Assembly (NCBI GenBank): GCA_023264015.1 | Contig: JALQTJ010000002.1 | Coordinates: forward strand, 62,001 to 126,000 | Length of the DNA: 64,000 nucleotides | Direction of reading: 5' to 3' | DNA from: Flavobacteriaceae bacterium | GTDB taxonomy: Bacteria > Bacteroidota > Bacteroidia > Flavobacteriales > Flavobacteriaceae | Shown here: piece by piece, positions 27,392 through 36,474 of the stretch | How the letters are laid out: each line of letters opens with the position of its first letter | Position numbering within the stretch: position 1 is the stretch's first letter | Notes under the pieces: generated by a model | What the model was told of the DNA's origin: nothing | Database searches by the model: none | Seen by the model: the letters and a program-made list of their open reading frames with translations, nothing else | Position numbers and translations under genes: made by a program

Positions 27392-29178
27392 TTCTTGTTT
27401 GCTTTTGATTCAATGAGTTCAACTAAACGCTGCAGACTAGCTAAATCAGTTTGCATATCGCTGCTACTTGCCGGACTGTATTTAATCAGGTTAACCTTGT
27501 TCATGAGACTTACAATTTCACGTGAGTCTTTTTCTTCGAATGATGCTTTATGAAGTAGTTCTTTGAGCTGGTTCTCAGAAATGCCCAGGGTATTTTGAGT
27601 CACTACCAAAGACAAAGAATGATCTAAGACTTTTGAGACCGCATCATAGAAAGCGTCTTTGTTGTTTGAAGCCAATGCCTTTTCGGCCTCAGCTAAAAGT
27701 TGTTTGAGTCGTTTTTGATGCGAACGCTTAACTTTTGAGGCGCTTGATCTTTGAGAATTCACTACGAATTTTTGTACGAGGCTTATAGCAAGAGGTGCTG
27801 CTAAGAGCAATAAAAGAATCACAAGATGCACACTTCCGCCAGGCCAAGTCGTCTTTGAAATAGGTATAAAAACTGAGCTAAAGGCGTTTGAGACGAACGC
27901 ATTCGCTGCATTGATAGAAGGACTAACCTCTTTTGCTGTCTCTGCAGTTGCTGATGAAGAAGCCGCCGATCTGCGTGGTCCGTTTTCGACCTCTACAGTG
28001 AGAGGGATAGAATTCAGCTCGACATAGGCTTCTTTTTCAGGATCAAAATAATTGAAGCTTAGCGCATCTACGGGGTAACTTCCGACATATCGCGGCACCA
28101 CGGTATAGGTTTCACTTACCTTTCCGCGCATACCTTTACTGCTTACGGTCACCTCATCACTAAACTCGGGTTCGTATAGTTCTAAAGAAGACGGGAGATT
28201 CAGTTCAGGAAGCCTTAAGAGCTTCAAGTTTCCTGATCCAGAAACTTCTACACGAATCTGCAGCGACTCGTTGGCATCGAGACGGGTCTTATCTGCAGTA
28301 GCATCAAAACTAAACGACCCTACGGCTCCACTGAAATTCTCTGGACGCCCTTCTGTGGGTAAGGCTTTAACGTTAATCACTGAAGAACCCGCAGAAACCA
28401 CTTTAGTGGCGGATCTCAGTATAGGATCTCCGAAAAAGTCTCTACGGCCGGTAGGAATCTGAACATAGAGCTCAAGCGAAAAGGGTTCAATAGGAAGCTC
28501 ACCCGATTTTTGCGGATAGAGAACAACCTGCTTTAGATCCACCGCATTAAATACCTCGTTTCTATAAGTGGTTTTGCGCGTTTCATACTCACTGATAGGA
28601 ATGTCTTGACTCCAGAAATTATTGTAGGCCGGATTATCTACGGGAACAAAGTTGTTAATGTAAACTTGTGGAGAAAAGTAGAGGGTATACGTGACCAATA
28701 CAGCCTCGTTTTCATAAGGATTAGGTTTAGAAATAGAGGCCACCAAATACAGGCTTTCATTGGCAACATCTTGGGCGGTTTTTGGGGCATTCGGATTCGC
28801 CACTGCCGCTGTTATTTCAACTTTCTTTTCTTCGGTGGCGTAGCGTTCTCCTTCTATGGTGATGAATGCCGGACTAATCGTGAGAAGTCCTTGCTTTTTG
28901 GGCCTAAGTACATAGGTGTAAGATTTTGAAAAGCTTCGTTTACCATTAATCCACGAAGAACTAATAGACTGAGAAGGACCCATTAAGACTTCAAAATCGT
29001 TAAATGCTGGAGGCTCAAACAGATCTCCGTCTTTATTCATCTCGAACGATACGCGAAGTCGCTCGTTTAGCCCCAAACGGTTTTTACTCACAACCACCTC
29101 AAACTTTGTCTGCTCTTCTTGAGAAAAGCTCAAGAAAGCAGAAAGCAGCAGCGCCGTAAAGAGTAAATACCGTTTCAT
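27388..29178 (-). CDS. batD: BatD: large periplasmic/membrane oxygen-tolerance protein
   Basis: A 596-residue BatD-family protein. Signal peptide RYLLFTALLLSAFLSFSQ, then several immunoglobulin-like beta domains (to about residue 430), one transmembrane helix (VHLVILLLLLAAPLAISLV) and a cytoplasmic helical tail. The ATG at 29178, giving MKRYLLFT, is chosen over a TTG six bases upstream; it shares the A of the batC stop (TAATG). BatD is the scaffold-like partner of the von Willebrand BatA/BatB proteins. ATGA overlap with batE downstream. Confidence 0.87.
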   Translation of the reverse strand: MKRYLLFTALLLSAFLSFSQEEQTKFEVVVSKNRLGLNERLRVSFEMNKDGDLFEPPAFNDFEVLMGPSQSISSSWINGKRSFSKSYTYVLRPKKQGLLTISPAFITIEGERYATEEKKVEITAAVANPNAPKTAQDVANESLYLVASISKPNPYENEAVLVTYTLYFSPQVYINNFVPVDNPAYNNFWSQDIPISEYETRKTTYRNEVFNAVDLKQVVLYPQKSGELPIEPFSLELYVQIPTGRRDFFGDPILRSATKVVSAGSSVINVKALPTEGRPENFSGAVGSFSFDATADKTRLDANESLQIRVEVSGSGNLKLLRLPELNLPSSLELYEPEFSDEVTVSSKGMRGKVSETYTVVPRYVGSYPVDALSFNYFDPEKEAYVELNSIPLTVEVENGPRRSAASSSATAETAKEVSPSINAANAFVSNAFSSVFIPISKTTWPGGSVHLVILLLLLAAPLAISLVQKFVVNSQRSSASKVKRSHQKRLKQLLAEAEKALASNNKDAFYDAVSKVLDHSLSLVVTQNTLGISENQLKELLHKASFEEKDSREIVSLMNKVNLIKYSPASSSDMQTDLASLQRLVELIESKANKK

Positions 29179-30014
29179 TACCAATCTTTTTCCACTTTTA
29201 ATTTACGCCCTTGTACCTTCTGAGCATTCATTTTTTCTTGAACTTTATTTTCTTCGTTTTGAAGCGCTTGTAATAAGGCCTCTATTTGTTCCTTAGAAAG
29301 TTCTTGAGGTTGAGGGCTGTTGTTTTGACGTTGATCTTCTGGCTTTCTTCCTTGTTCTTGCTTCTGATCTCCGTCTCCTTTCTTCTGCTCTTCTTTTTCT
29401 TGCTGATCGTCTCCGCCTTTGTCAGACTGATCTTGTTCTGAATCCGACTCATCTTGATCTCCGTTCTCTTCAGAATCTCCTCCTTCATCTTGCTGGTCTT
29501 GATCTTGATTCTCTTGGTCTTGGTCTTGATCTTGATTCTCTTGGTCTTGATTCTGATCGTTTTGTTGTTGTTCGTCTTCAAGCATTTTTTTCGCTAAAGC
29601 ATAATTGTAGCGTGTTTCATCGTCATCAGGATTCTTCTTGAGCGCCTCTTTGTAAGCCTGAACGGCATTTTCGTACTCCTTTCGTTTCATAAAGACATTT
29701 CCCATGTTGTGAAAGGCCTGATGACTTAAGCGTTCACTTGTAGCCTTTTGGCTAGCCGCCTTAAAATGTCCAAAAGATTCTTCTGCTGCCCCAATCTCAA
29801 AAAGGGTATTACCCAAATTGTAGTCTGCAATCGCATTCAAGGTGTCTTGAGCACTAGCGGTTCTGAACGACTGCTCGGCTTTGCTGCTTTCTGATTGGTC
29901 AATAAAGAGCACGCCTTCATAGGTGTTCTTGAGGCTTTCTTTTGGCGACTGCTGCGCCAGCGAAGCCTTAGAAGCCCCTACAACCAACATAAGAAACAAA
30001 ATCAAACTTCTCAT
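29178..30014 (-). CDS. batC: BatC: TPR protein with Asp/Gln-rich low-complexity tail
   Basis: A 278-residue exported TPR protein (signal ILFLMLVVGASKASLAQQ). TPR units cover about residues 45-140 (AIADYNLGNTLFEIGAAEES, AFHNMGNVFMKRKEYENAV). Residues about 150-230 are almost entirely D, Q, E, N, K and G, a low-complexity region partly built from a 27-base tandem repeat. The C-terminus regains order (ELSKEQIEALLQALQNEENK). ATG overlaps the batB stop by 4 bases. Such acidic tails are common in BatC of Flavobacteria. Confidence 0.85.
   Translation of the reverse strand: MRSLILFLMLVVGASKASLAQQSPKESLKNTYEGVLFIDQSESSKAEQSFRTASAQDTLNAIADYNLGNTLFEIGAAEESFGHFKAASQKATSERLSHQAFHNMGNVFMKRKEYENAVQAYKEALKKNPDDDETRYNYALAKKMLEDEQQQNDQNQDQENQDQDQDQENQDQDQQDEGGDSEENGDQDESDSEQDQSDKGGDDQQEKEEQKKGDGDQKQEQGRKPEDQRQNNSPQPQELSKEQIEALLQALQNEENKVQEKMNAQKVQGRKLKVEKDW
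29495..29549. repeat. 27-bp in-frame tandem repeat in batC
   Basis: Two adjacent copies of a 27-base unit (starting 29495 and 29522, sharing one base of an extra partial copy) encode Asp/Gln/Asn-rich nonapeptides. The period is nine codons, so copy-number changes keep the frame. Confidence 0.8.
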
Positions 30015-31066
30015 TTTCGTCGTAATCTTAATCTTGTAATGAAACTTTTAGTTTTTCGTTCGAATAATGCTGCATCGATAAACAACAAGAGCAGTGCCGC
30101 ACCGATGAACCATTGAAATTGATCTTTATAAGCCGAATAGGTTTGGGTTTCAAAAGCTGTTTTATCCAGTCGATCTAAGAAAGACTTGAGGGCTTCAATG
30201 GCTTCTGCTGTATCTGAAGATTCTATAAAGGTTCCTGACGTCTGTTCAGAGAGCATCATGAGGTAGGTGTCGTTTCGCTTAGAGATCACGACGTTACCGT
30301 CGGCGTCTTTTTTGAAGCTTTGACCCTTTCCATTAGATTTTTCAGGTATTGGAGCTCCTTCTGGAGTTCCTAAGGCGATACTTACGATATAAATTCCAGA
30401 CTCTTGTGCGATCGAACCTGCTGCTTCGATACCTGCTTCGCTGTGATCTTCTCCATCTGATAGCAGAACAAGCACTTTGCTTGTCACTCCTTGCGGATCG
30501 TAGAAGGTACTCGCAAGTTTTACCGCTTCATTAATTGCGGTTCCTTGTGAAGACATCATGTCGGTATTGACACCGCGCAAGAACATTTTTGCTGCTCCGT
30601 AGTCTGTTGTGATAGGAAGTTGAGGAAAAGCAGTGGCCGCATAAGTAATCATTCCAATGCGATCACCTGTCAATTGATTCAGCGTTTCAGACACGATGCG
30701 CTTTGCCTTCTCAATACGGTTTGGCGCAATGTCTTCGGCGAGCATACTTTTTGACACATCTATGGCAAAAACAATGTCAACACCTTCACGTTTTACGGTG
30801 CCCAATTGAGTTCCAATTTTCGGATTTGCCAGTGCTACAAAAAGAAGACCAACCGACACTAACAAGAGAATAAACTTTAAGACAGGTCTAACTTTTGAGC
30901 GCTCTGGGGCCAAGCGATCAAGCACAATCGCCCTGAGTTCTGGGTCGGGCTGTGCAGCGCTTAATACCTTTCTTTGCCACCAACGCTTGTATGCGTAAAG
31001 CGCCAAAAGAACCCCGAGGGCGATCAGTCCGTAATTCAGATAATATGGAAGGTCTAGGAGTATCAC
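30011..31066 (-). CDS. batB: BatB: membrane-anchored von Willebrand factor A protein
   Basis: A 351-residue protein with two N-terminal membrane helices (LNYGLIALGVLLALYAY and FILLLVSVGLLFVALA), a VWA domain whose MIDAS motif is FAIDVSKSMLAED (DxSxS), and a C-terminal membrane helix (FIGAALLLLFIDAALF). The VWA domain should lie in the periplasm between helices. Start is GTG at 31066, overlapping the batA stop as GTGA. BatA/BatB pairs form the core of the Bat complex. Confidence 0.88.
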   Translation of the reverse strand: MILLDLPYYLNYGLIALGVLLALYAYKRWWQRKVLSAAQPDPELRAIVLDRLAPERSKVRPVLKFILLLVSVGLLFVALANPKIGTQLGTVKREGVDIVFAIDVSKSMLAEDIAPNRIEKAKRIVSETLNQLTGDRIGMITYAATAFPQLPITTDYGAAKMFLRGVNTDMMSSQGTAINEAVKLASTFYDPQGVTSKVLVLLSDGEDHSEAGIEAAGSIAQESGIYIVSIALGTPEGAPIPEKSNGKGQSFKKDADGNVVISKRNDTYLMMLSEQTSGTFIESSDTAEAIEALKSFLDRLDKTAFETQTYSAYKDQFQWFIGAALLLLFIDAALFERKTKSFITRLRLRRK

Positions 31067-32067
31067 GACAAGGCTTCTTTAAACAAGGTGTATTTGAAAA
31101 GTGCTTCTGTTAAGAGCAGCGCTAAGGCTGCGATTACCCAAAATCTATAATGTTCATCGTAGGTATAGAAAGAGAATTCTTCTACCTCTGTTTTCTCAAG
31201 CTGGTTGATCTCATCGTAAATCTCTTCAAGGCTTTGGTTGTCAGTGGCACGGTAGTAGGCACCTCCTGTTAGGGTGGCAATTTCTTCTAGTAGTTGCTCG
31301 TCAATTTCAACGGTTCTCATCCCGTATCTAAAGCTTCCGTCTGCATTGTAGGCAATAGGGGTTAATGCGTTGCCGTTGGTTCCTATACCTATCGTGTAAA
31401 TTTTTATGCCGTATTCTAAGGCCAGATTGGCGGCCGTTTGAGGCTCTATAAATCCACTGTTGTTCACCCCGTCTGTAAGCAGAATAATCACCTTTGAGAG
31501 CCCATCACTTTCTTTAAGACGATTTACGGCCGTTGCGAGCCCCATGCCTATAGCGGTACCGTCTTCTATCGCTCCATAATCGAGTTCTTTTAAGGCAGAA
31601 AGCGTGATTTCAGTATCAGTGGTCAAAGGGGTTTTTGTATAACTTTCTCCGGCGTAGACGACCAGTCCCAATCTGTCGTTTAAGCGATCGAGTACAAACT
31701 TAGAGGCCACCTCTTTTAAGGCCTCTAATCTGTTCGGCTTAAGGTCTTTTGCCAACATACTCGAACTCACATCTATAGAGAGCACGATGTCTATCCCTTC
31801 TGTTGTGGTGGTTCTCGTATTCACCCCTGAGGTTTGAGGACGAGCTAGAGCCGCCACCAGAAAGCCCAAGGCCAAAAACCTAAGCAGGTACAGAGACCTG
31901 CGACCTTTTGCTGCCCAGGAGTTAAGGCTTGCGCGATCTGAAGAGAAGTAGAATACCGCTGATTGAGGCCCTTTTCGCGTGAGACGCCAAAGCAATAAGG
32001 CGGCTATTGGAACCAAAGCCCAAAACCAGTATGCGTCTCTAAAGGATTGCCAGATGCCAGGATTCAT
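31063..32067 (-). CDS. batA: BatA: membrane-anchored von Willebrand factor A protein
   Basis: A 334-residue paralogue of the downstream BatB. Membrane helices near residues 14-28 and 59-75, MIDAS motif VLSIDVSSSMLAKDL, later MIDAS threonine in YTKTPLTTDTE and Asp in LLTDGVNNSG, and a C-terminal helix (FWVIAALALLLTEALF). Four-base overlaps on both sides indicate coupled translation with the 504-residue protein and BatB. Confidence 0.88.
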   Translation of the reverse strand: MNPGIWQSFRDAYWFWALVPIAALLLWRLTRKGPQSAVFYFSSDRASLNSWAAKGRRSLYLLRFLALGFLVAALARPQTSGVNTRTTTTEGIDIVLSIDVSSSMLAKDLKPNRLEALKEVASKFVLDRLNDRLGLVVYAGESYTKTPLTTDTEITLSALKELDYGAIEDGTAIGMGLATAVNRLKESDGLSKVIILLTDGVNNSGFIEPQTAANLALEYGIKIYTIGIGTNGNALTPIAYNADGSFRYGMRTVEIDEQLLEEIATLTGGAYYRATDNQSLEEIYDEINQLEKTEVEEFSFYTYDEHYRFWVIAALALLLTEALFKYTLFKEALS

Positions 32068-33578
32068 AACTCGGTACTTACATTAATGGAATCTAAGATT
32101 CGTTCAATTGCTTTGTTCGCCCAACGGTCTTCTGCCTCTCCGACTATAACGACCTCTTGAGCAAACTTAGGTCCTCCGAAGATCAAGTGTTCATAATGCA
32201 TGAGCGTATTGTCTTCATGGGTTGCCGTCCCATAAGAACGATACCCTTGAATATCATTCGGAGTAGTGAATAGCTCTCCTTTGGGAATAATATTAGTGAG
32301 TCCATCTGCCTCAAAAGCACTGAGCTGCTCTTCAGATTTTGCCCTGAAATCAAGTTCTGCTTGAGACTCGTCTAAGAGCACTTTTACAAGAATCTTAAAT
32401 TGAGTTGAGGGGTGTTGATATACAAAGACACCCTCTTCGCGAATGAGTGCTTCAGGACTTTCTAGGGTTACAGGAGGAAATCCGTAAGAAGATTTTACCC
32501 ATTCTTGTTCATACATTCTTTTAGAAGGGTTCAGCATCACGGTGTCAACGGCGTTATCAAATCCTACCTGCAGACCGTAAACTCCAAAAGAAGCTAAGGC
32601 TAAAATCATTATAGATGCGGCAATCAAAATTTTAGTTCGCCTTGATTTTTGTTGCACGGGTTGAACGACTACTTCTTCAATTTCGGCTTTTTTCTTCTCT
32701 TCAAGCTTAGTCAAGATTCCCATGAACAGCTCGAGATCTTTATGCACTTCATCGATGCCTACTGACCAATTGGCAAACTTGGCCAAATCACTGCGCTCTA
32801 GCGTCTTCTCAAGGGTTAAAAGTTGTTCTTGCGCAAGATCGTACCGCTCGCTCTCGTTGAGTTGATGCAACAAGAGCATCAGTTCAGCCGAGGTGCGTTC
32901 GTTCGCTGAAAAGCCTAGACGCACACTGATGTATCTTTTGAACCCAACGGAGGCCCTGTAATACAACTGCGTAATCTCAATGTCGTTAGTATTTGCTCTT
33001 AGCGATTCAAACAAACGCTGGGTCTCTTCGAAAGGATCCAAAGGAGGCTCACCCTCATTCTTTATTCTTTTATAAATGAAGTAGCCAAGAGCTGCTGCTG
33101 CCAGAATAACAAGGGCTATGATAAGGTAGAACAAGGAACGATCAGGACGGTCGACCTTTACCAAAGATTTGATTCCGTAAAGCCCTTGTTTGGTGGTGTC
33201 TACCGCCACATCTTGAAAGTAAATTTCAAGCTCGGGGGTTAAGTAAGGCCTTTTGTCTATTGTGACCTGTTGAGGTGTGATTTTAAATTTCCCCGGGTCA
33301 AAAGCACTGAGCACATAAGACTTCTCTAGAATCAATTGAGGTCTTTGAGCCAAGGTGTCTGTACTTCCTATCTTAATCACCTCGATCGGACTGAAGGTCT
33401 GCCCTTCAGGAAACAGCACTGTAGATTCTGGCTCAGCTTGTGCGGTGATGGTGGCCGTCAGCTGTTCGCCAATCAGTAAGCTGTCTCGATCTATAGCTAT
33501 AGACACGTCTTGCCCATAGGTGCTCAGAAAGCCCCCAAAAAGAGAAAGAACAGAAAGAGCAATTTGACGAACCGACAT
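32064..33578 (-). CDS. Bat-cluster membrane protein of unknown function (504 residues)
   Basis: I do not recognise a characterised family for the whole chain. It has a signal peptide (ALSVLSLFGGFLSTYGQ), a beta-rich BatD-like region (residues ~25-130), a membrane helix (LFYLIIALVILAAAALGYFIYK, about 149-170), a helical cytoplasmic segment resembling DUF4381-type linkers, a second membrane helix (ILIAASIMILALASFGVYG, about 317-335) and a C-terminal beta-type domain of about 165 residues reminiscent of PsbP/DcrB-like folds. The last resemblance is a weak impression. It lies between DUF58 and batA with overlaps at both ends, so it is very likely a component of the same complex. Confidence 0.75.
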   Translation of the reverse strand: MSVRQIALSVLSLFGGFLSTYGQDVSIAIDRDSLLIGEQLTATITAQAEPESTVLFPEGQTFSPIEVIKIGSTDTLAQRPQLILEKSYVLSAFDPGKFKITPQQVTIDKRPYLTPELEIYFQDVAVDTTKQGLYGIKSLVKVDRPDRSLFYLIIALVILAAAALGYFIYKRIKNEGEPPLDPFEETQRLFESLRANTNDIEITQLYYRASVGFKRYISVRLGFSANERTSAELMLLLHQLNESERYDLAQEQLLTLEKTLERSDLAKFANWSVGIDEVHKDLELFMGILTKLEEKKKAEIEEVVVQPVQQKSRRTKILIAASIMILALASFGVYGLQVGFDNAVDTVMLNPSKRMYEQEWVKSSYGFPPVTLESPEALIREEGVFVYQHPSTQFKILVKVLLDESQAELDFRAKSEEQLSAFEADGLTNIIPKGELFTTPNDIQGYRSYGTATHEDNTLMHYEHLIFGGPKFAQEVVIVGEAEDRWANKAIERILDSINVSTEL

Positions 33579-34465
33579 TAGTTTTTCGATTTAAAAAAGG
33601 CGAGTAATTTTTTTACGTGATCGTCGTTGATCTCACAGCGCACTACCGGTGCACCAACTTTTTTAAAGGTGTCTTCAAAATAACTTTGCTGACGCTGAAT
33701 CTTTTCTTCATAAGCCTTTCTGAGCTTTGTCGAAGAGGTATCTATATAAGCCGTTTTGCCGCTCTCAAGGTCTTTGATGGGAACCAACCCGAGTTGAGGC
33801 AAATGCAATTCATTGGCATCGTAGACACAAATTGCATTGAGATCGTGTCGTTTATTTACAATTCTCAAAGCCTTTTCGTAGTTCTCGTCAATGAAATCTG
33901 ACAACACGAAAACGATGGTTTTCTTTTTGAGGTATTTAGAAATGCCACTAAAGGCTTCATTCAGATTGGTGCCTCTCTGGCTATTCATTCGTTCTCTATC
34001 ACCTAAAACAAGCAGTTCTCGAATGATCCTAAGCAAGTGAGACTTTCCTTTTTTTGGGGCGATGAAACGTTCAACGGTGTCTGAGAATGCGAGCAGGCCC
34101 ACCTTATCGTTGTTTTGCAGGGCTGAAAAAGCTAGAATAGCAGCGATTTCAATACTTTTTTCGATTTTGGTTTGGCTCGAGGTAGAAAAAATACCAGATG
34201 GGCTAACGTCTACTACGAGCATCAGAGTGAGCTCGCGCTCTTCTTCAAACACCTTTGAATAGGGCTCGCGGTTACGCGCAGTTACGTTCCAATCGATGGT
34301 TCTCACGTCGTCTCCGTATTCATATTTTCGCACCTCGCTAAAGGTCATGCCACGCCCCTTGAATGAAGAGTGATAGGCACCTCCAAACAAATCGTCAGAA
34401 AGCCTGCGCGTTTTCAGCTCAATCTTGCGAACGCGGGCGAGAATATCAGATACGTTTTTATCCAT
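33578..34465 (-). CDS. DUF58 (VWA-like) protein of the MoxR-Bat cluster
   Basis: A 295-residue cytoplasmic protein with the DUF58 signature (YGDDVRTIDWNVTARNREPY) followed by a VWA-like domain with MIDAS-like VVDVSPSGIF. DUF58 proteins are regular partners of MoxR AAA+ ATPases. The ATG lies 6 bases after the moxR stop, and the stop shares bases with the next ATG (TAATG). No membrane segment or signal peptide. Confidence 0.88.
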   Translation of the reverse strand: MDKNVSDILARVRKIELKTRRLSDDLFGGAYHSSFKGRGMTFSEVRKYEYGDDVRTIDWNVTARNREPYSKVFEEERELTLMLVVDVSPSGIFSTSSQTKIEKSIEIAAILAFSALQNNDKVGLLAFSDTVERFIAPKKGKSHLLRIIRELLVLGDRERMNSQRGTNLNEAFSGISKYLKKKTIVFVLSDFIDENYEKALRIVNKRHDLNAICVYDANELHLPQLGLVPIKDLESGKTAYIDTSSTKLRKAYEEKIQRQQSYFEDTFKKVGAPVVRCEINDDHVKKLLAFFKSKN

Positions 34466-34471
34466 TTTGTT

Positions 34472-35455
34472 TTAAGGCACTTGAACTGCGCTTACAATCT
34501 TATCGATGATCGTTTCTGAAGTGATGAGATCGGCCTCTGCTTCATAGGTCAGACCGATACGATGACGCAACACGTCTTTAATGACCGCGCGTACGTCTTC
34601 AGGAATCACAAATCCTCGGCCTTGAATAAAGGCATAGCACTTTGCTGCTTTGGCAAGTGAAATACTACCTCGAGGAGAAGCGCCAAAATTGATGTAGGCT
34701 TCTAACTGATCTAAACCATATTTCGCAGGATATCGCGTAGCGAAGATGAGGTCGACAATGTAGGTCTCTATTTTTTCGTCTAAGTAGACTTCAGCGGCGG
34801 CCTCCTGAGCTTTAAGCAGGGCTTTAGCGGTCATCACGGGCTTGATAGCTTCACCGGCTTTTTCAAGGTTTTGGCGAATGATTACACGTTCGTCCTCAGC
34901 CTGGGGATAATCAATCACTACCTTAAGCATAAATCGATCTACCTGTGCTTCAGGCAGCGTATAGGTTCCTTCTTGTTCTACTGGGTTTTGAGTTGCCATT
35001 ACCAAGAAAGGGCTTTCAAGTTTGAAGGTTTCGTCTCCAATAGTGACCTGGCGTTCTTGCATCGCCTCTAGAAGCGCAGACTGCACCTTAGCAGGAGCTC
35101 TGTTGATCTCATCTGCCAAGACGAAATTTGCGAAAACAGGTCCTTTCTTCACATCAAACCGCTGCTCGTTCATATTGTAAATCACCGTTCCGATGACATC
35201 AGCAGGCAATAGGTCTGGTGTAAATTGAATTCTGCTAAAGCTTCCTTTTACAGCCTGTGCAAGCGAGTTGATGGCTAATGTTTTGGCTAATCCAGGGACA
35301 CCCTCTAGCAAAATGTGTCCTTTTGCTAAAAGCCCAATTAGCAAGCTATCAACCATATGCTTTTGACCCACAACCTTCTTAGAAAGCTCGGATCTTAAGA
35401 CACTGATAAACGCACTTTCTTGTGCAATTTTCTCATTCAAAGCAGTTATATCCAC
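34472..35455 (-). CDS. MoxR-family AAA+ ATPase
   Basis: First gene of the eight-gene Bat cluster, 327 residues. Walker A is LLEGVPGLAKTLAIN, Walker B VLADEINRAPAKVQSAL, sensor 1 in MATQNPVEQEGTYTLPEAQ. MoxR proteins act as chaperone-like ATPases with VWA partners, in this case DUF58, BatA and BatB. The start appears to be GTG at 35455 (DITALNEK follows). No perfect -7 box is visible in the 155-base divergent gap before the aldo/keto reductase. Confidence 0.93.
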   Translation of the reverse strand: MDITALNEKIAQESAFISVLRSELSKKVVGQKHMVDSLLIGLLAKGHILLEGVPGLAKTLAINSLAQAVKGSFSRIQFTPDLLPADVIGTVIYNMNEQRFDVKKGPVFANFVLADEINRAPAKVQSALLEAMQERQVTIGDETFKLESPFLVMATQNPVEQEGTYTLPEAQVDRFMLKVVIDYPQAEDERVIIRQNLEKAGEAIKPVMTAKALLKAQEAAAEVYLDEKIETYIVDLIFATRYPAKYGLDQLEAYINFGASPRGSISLAKAAKCYAFIQGRGFVIPEDVRAVIKDVLRHRIGLTYEAEADLITSETIIDKIVSAVQVP

Positions 35456-35610
35456 GATCTTCGGTTTTTACTCAAATTTTTGTGGGCGCAAATTGATAAT
35501 TCTATCCCGACCTCCTTGTTAATTATTGGTTAAAAAAGCCCAATTTATCTAGGCTTGAGGCTTATTTAGACCGTTTTAAAAATCGTATTTTCAACCCAAA
35601 GAATATTCAC

Positions 35611-36471
35611 ATGCACTTTTCAGAAATTATTGCGGGTACCATGACATGGGGAAAATGGGGAAAAGCCCTGAGTAAAGACCAAATGACAGAACGCATTGAA
35701 TCTGCTGTTTCTATGGGTGTTAGCACATTTGACCATGCCGATATATACGGCGATTACACTACTGAAACTGATTTTGGTGCTGCCTTTGAACAGAGCAACA
35801 TTGAGCGTTCTAGTGTTCAGCTGATCACAAAATGTGGAATTCAAATGACTCGAGGTCGAGACCATCAAGTGAAGCACTATCAGTACGATTACGATTACAT
35901 TATGTATTCGGTGCAACGCAGTCTAGAACAGCTAAGAACATCATACATTGACGCGCTATTACTTCATCGACCCAGCCCCCTGATGGTTCCTGAAGAAATC
36001 GGTAGAGCTATTGCGACCTTGCTTGAAAATGGCCAAATCAAATCATTTGGATTGTCGAATTTCTTGCCTCACCAAGTAGATGCCATTTCGCGCTTTACTC
36101 CGGTTCAATACAATCAAGTACAGTTTTCGATAACTCATACTGACGTGATGTATGACGGCACACTAGATCAGGCCCTCGCCCAATCTATTGTTCCTATGGC
36201 TTGGAAGCCTCTTGGCGGACTTTTTGATGACCAAGACGAGAAGGCAGCGCGCATACGTGAGGTAGCTGATCCGCTCTGTAAGAAATACAACCTTTCATTA
36301 GCCGGCCTTGGTATCGCTTTTATCAAAAAACATCCTGCTGGAGTGCTGCCTGTAGTAGGAACTACCGAGCCCGAGCGACTCGCAGACCTGCTAAAGGCCT
36401 CGAAGATTGATCTCGAACTTCAAGATTGGTTCATACTTCTAGAGGCAAGTCAAGGAAGAAGAGTCCCATAG
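35611..36471 (+). CDS. Aldo/keto reductase
   Basis: NADPH-dependent oxidoreductase of the AKR superfamily, 286 residues. The catalytic set is visible: Asp in TFDHADIYGDY, Tyr in IYGDY, Lys in LITKCGIQ and His in YIDALLLHRPSP; NADP-binding residues lie in the C-terminal LPVVGTTEPERL. It resembles the YdhF-like branch of bacterial AKRs. Physiological substrate is unknown. It is 3 bases before the AlbA_2-type gene, so the two are likely cotranscribed. Confidence 0.9.
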   Translation: MHFSEIIAGTMTWGKWGKALSKDQMTERIESAVSMGVSTFDHADIYGDYTTETDFGAAFEQSNIERSSVQLITKCGIQMTRGRDHQVKHYQYDYDYIMYSVQRSLEQLRTSYIDALLLHRPSPLMVPEEIGRAIATLLENGQIKSFGLSNFLPHQVDAISRFTPVQYNQVQFSITHTDVMYDGTLDQALAQSIVPMAWKPLGGLFDDQDEKAARIREVADPLCKKYNLSLAGLGIAFIKKHPAGVLPVVGTTEPERLADLLKASKIDLELQDWFILLEASQGRRVP

Positions 36472-36474
36472 CCG

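Noticed and set aside
29495-29549. CRISPR-like repeat
   Set aside because: Only two direct copies without spacers, inside a coding region and in frame.
29282-29581. Lysine/threonine-rich ORF on the minus strand inside batC
   Set aside because: It is a frame shadow of the Asp/Gln repeat region; low complexity explains the open frame.
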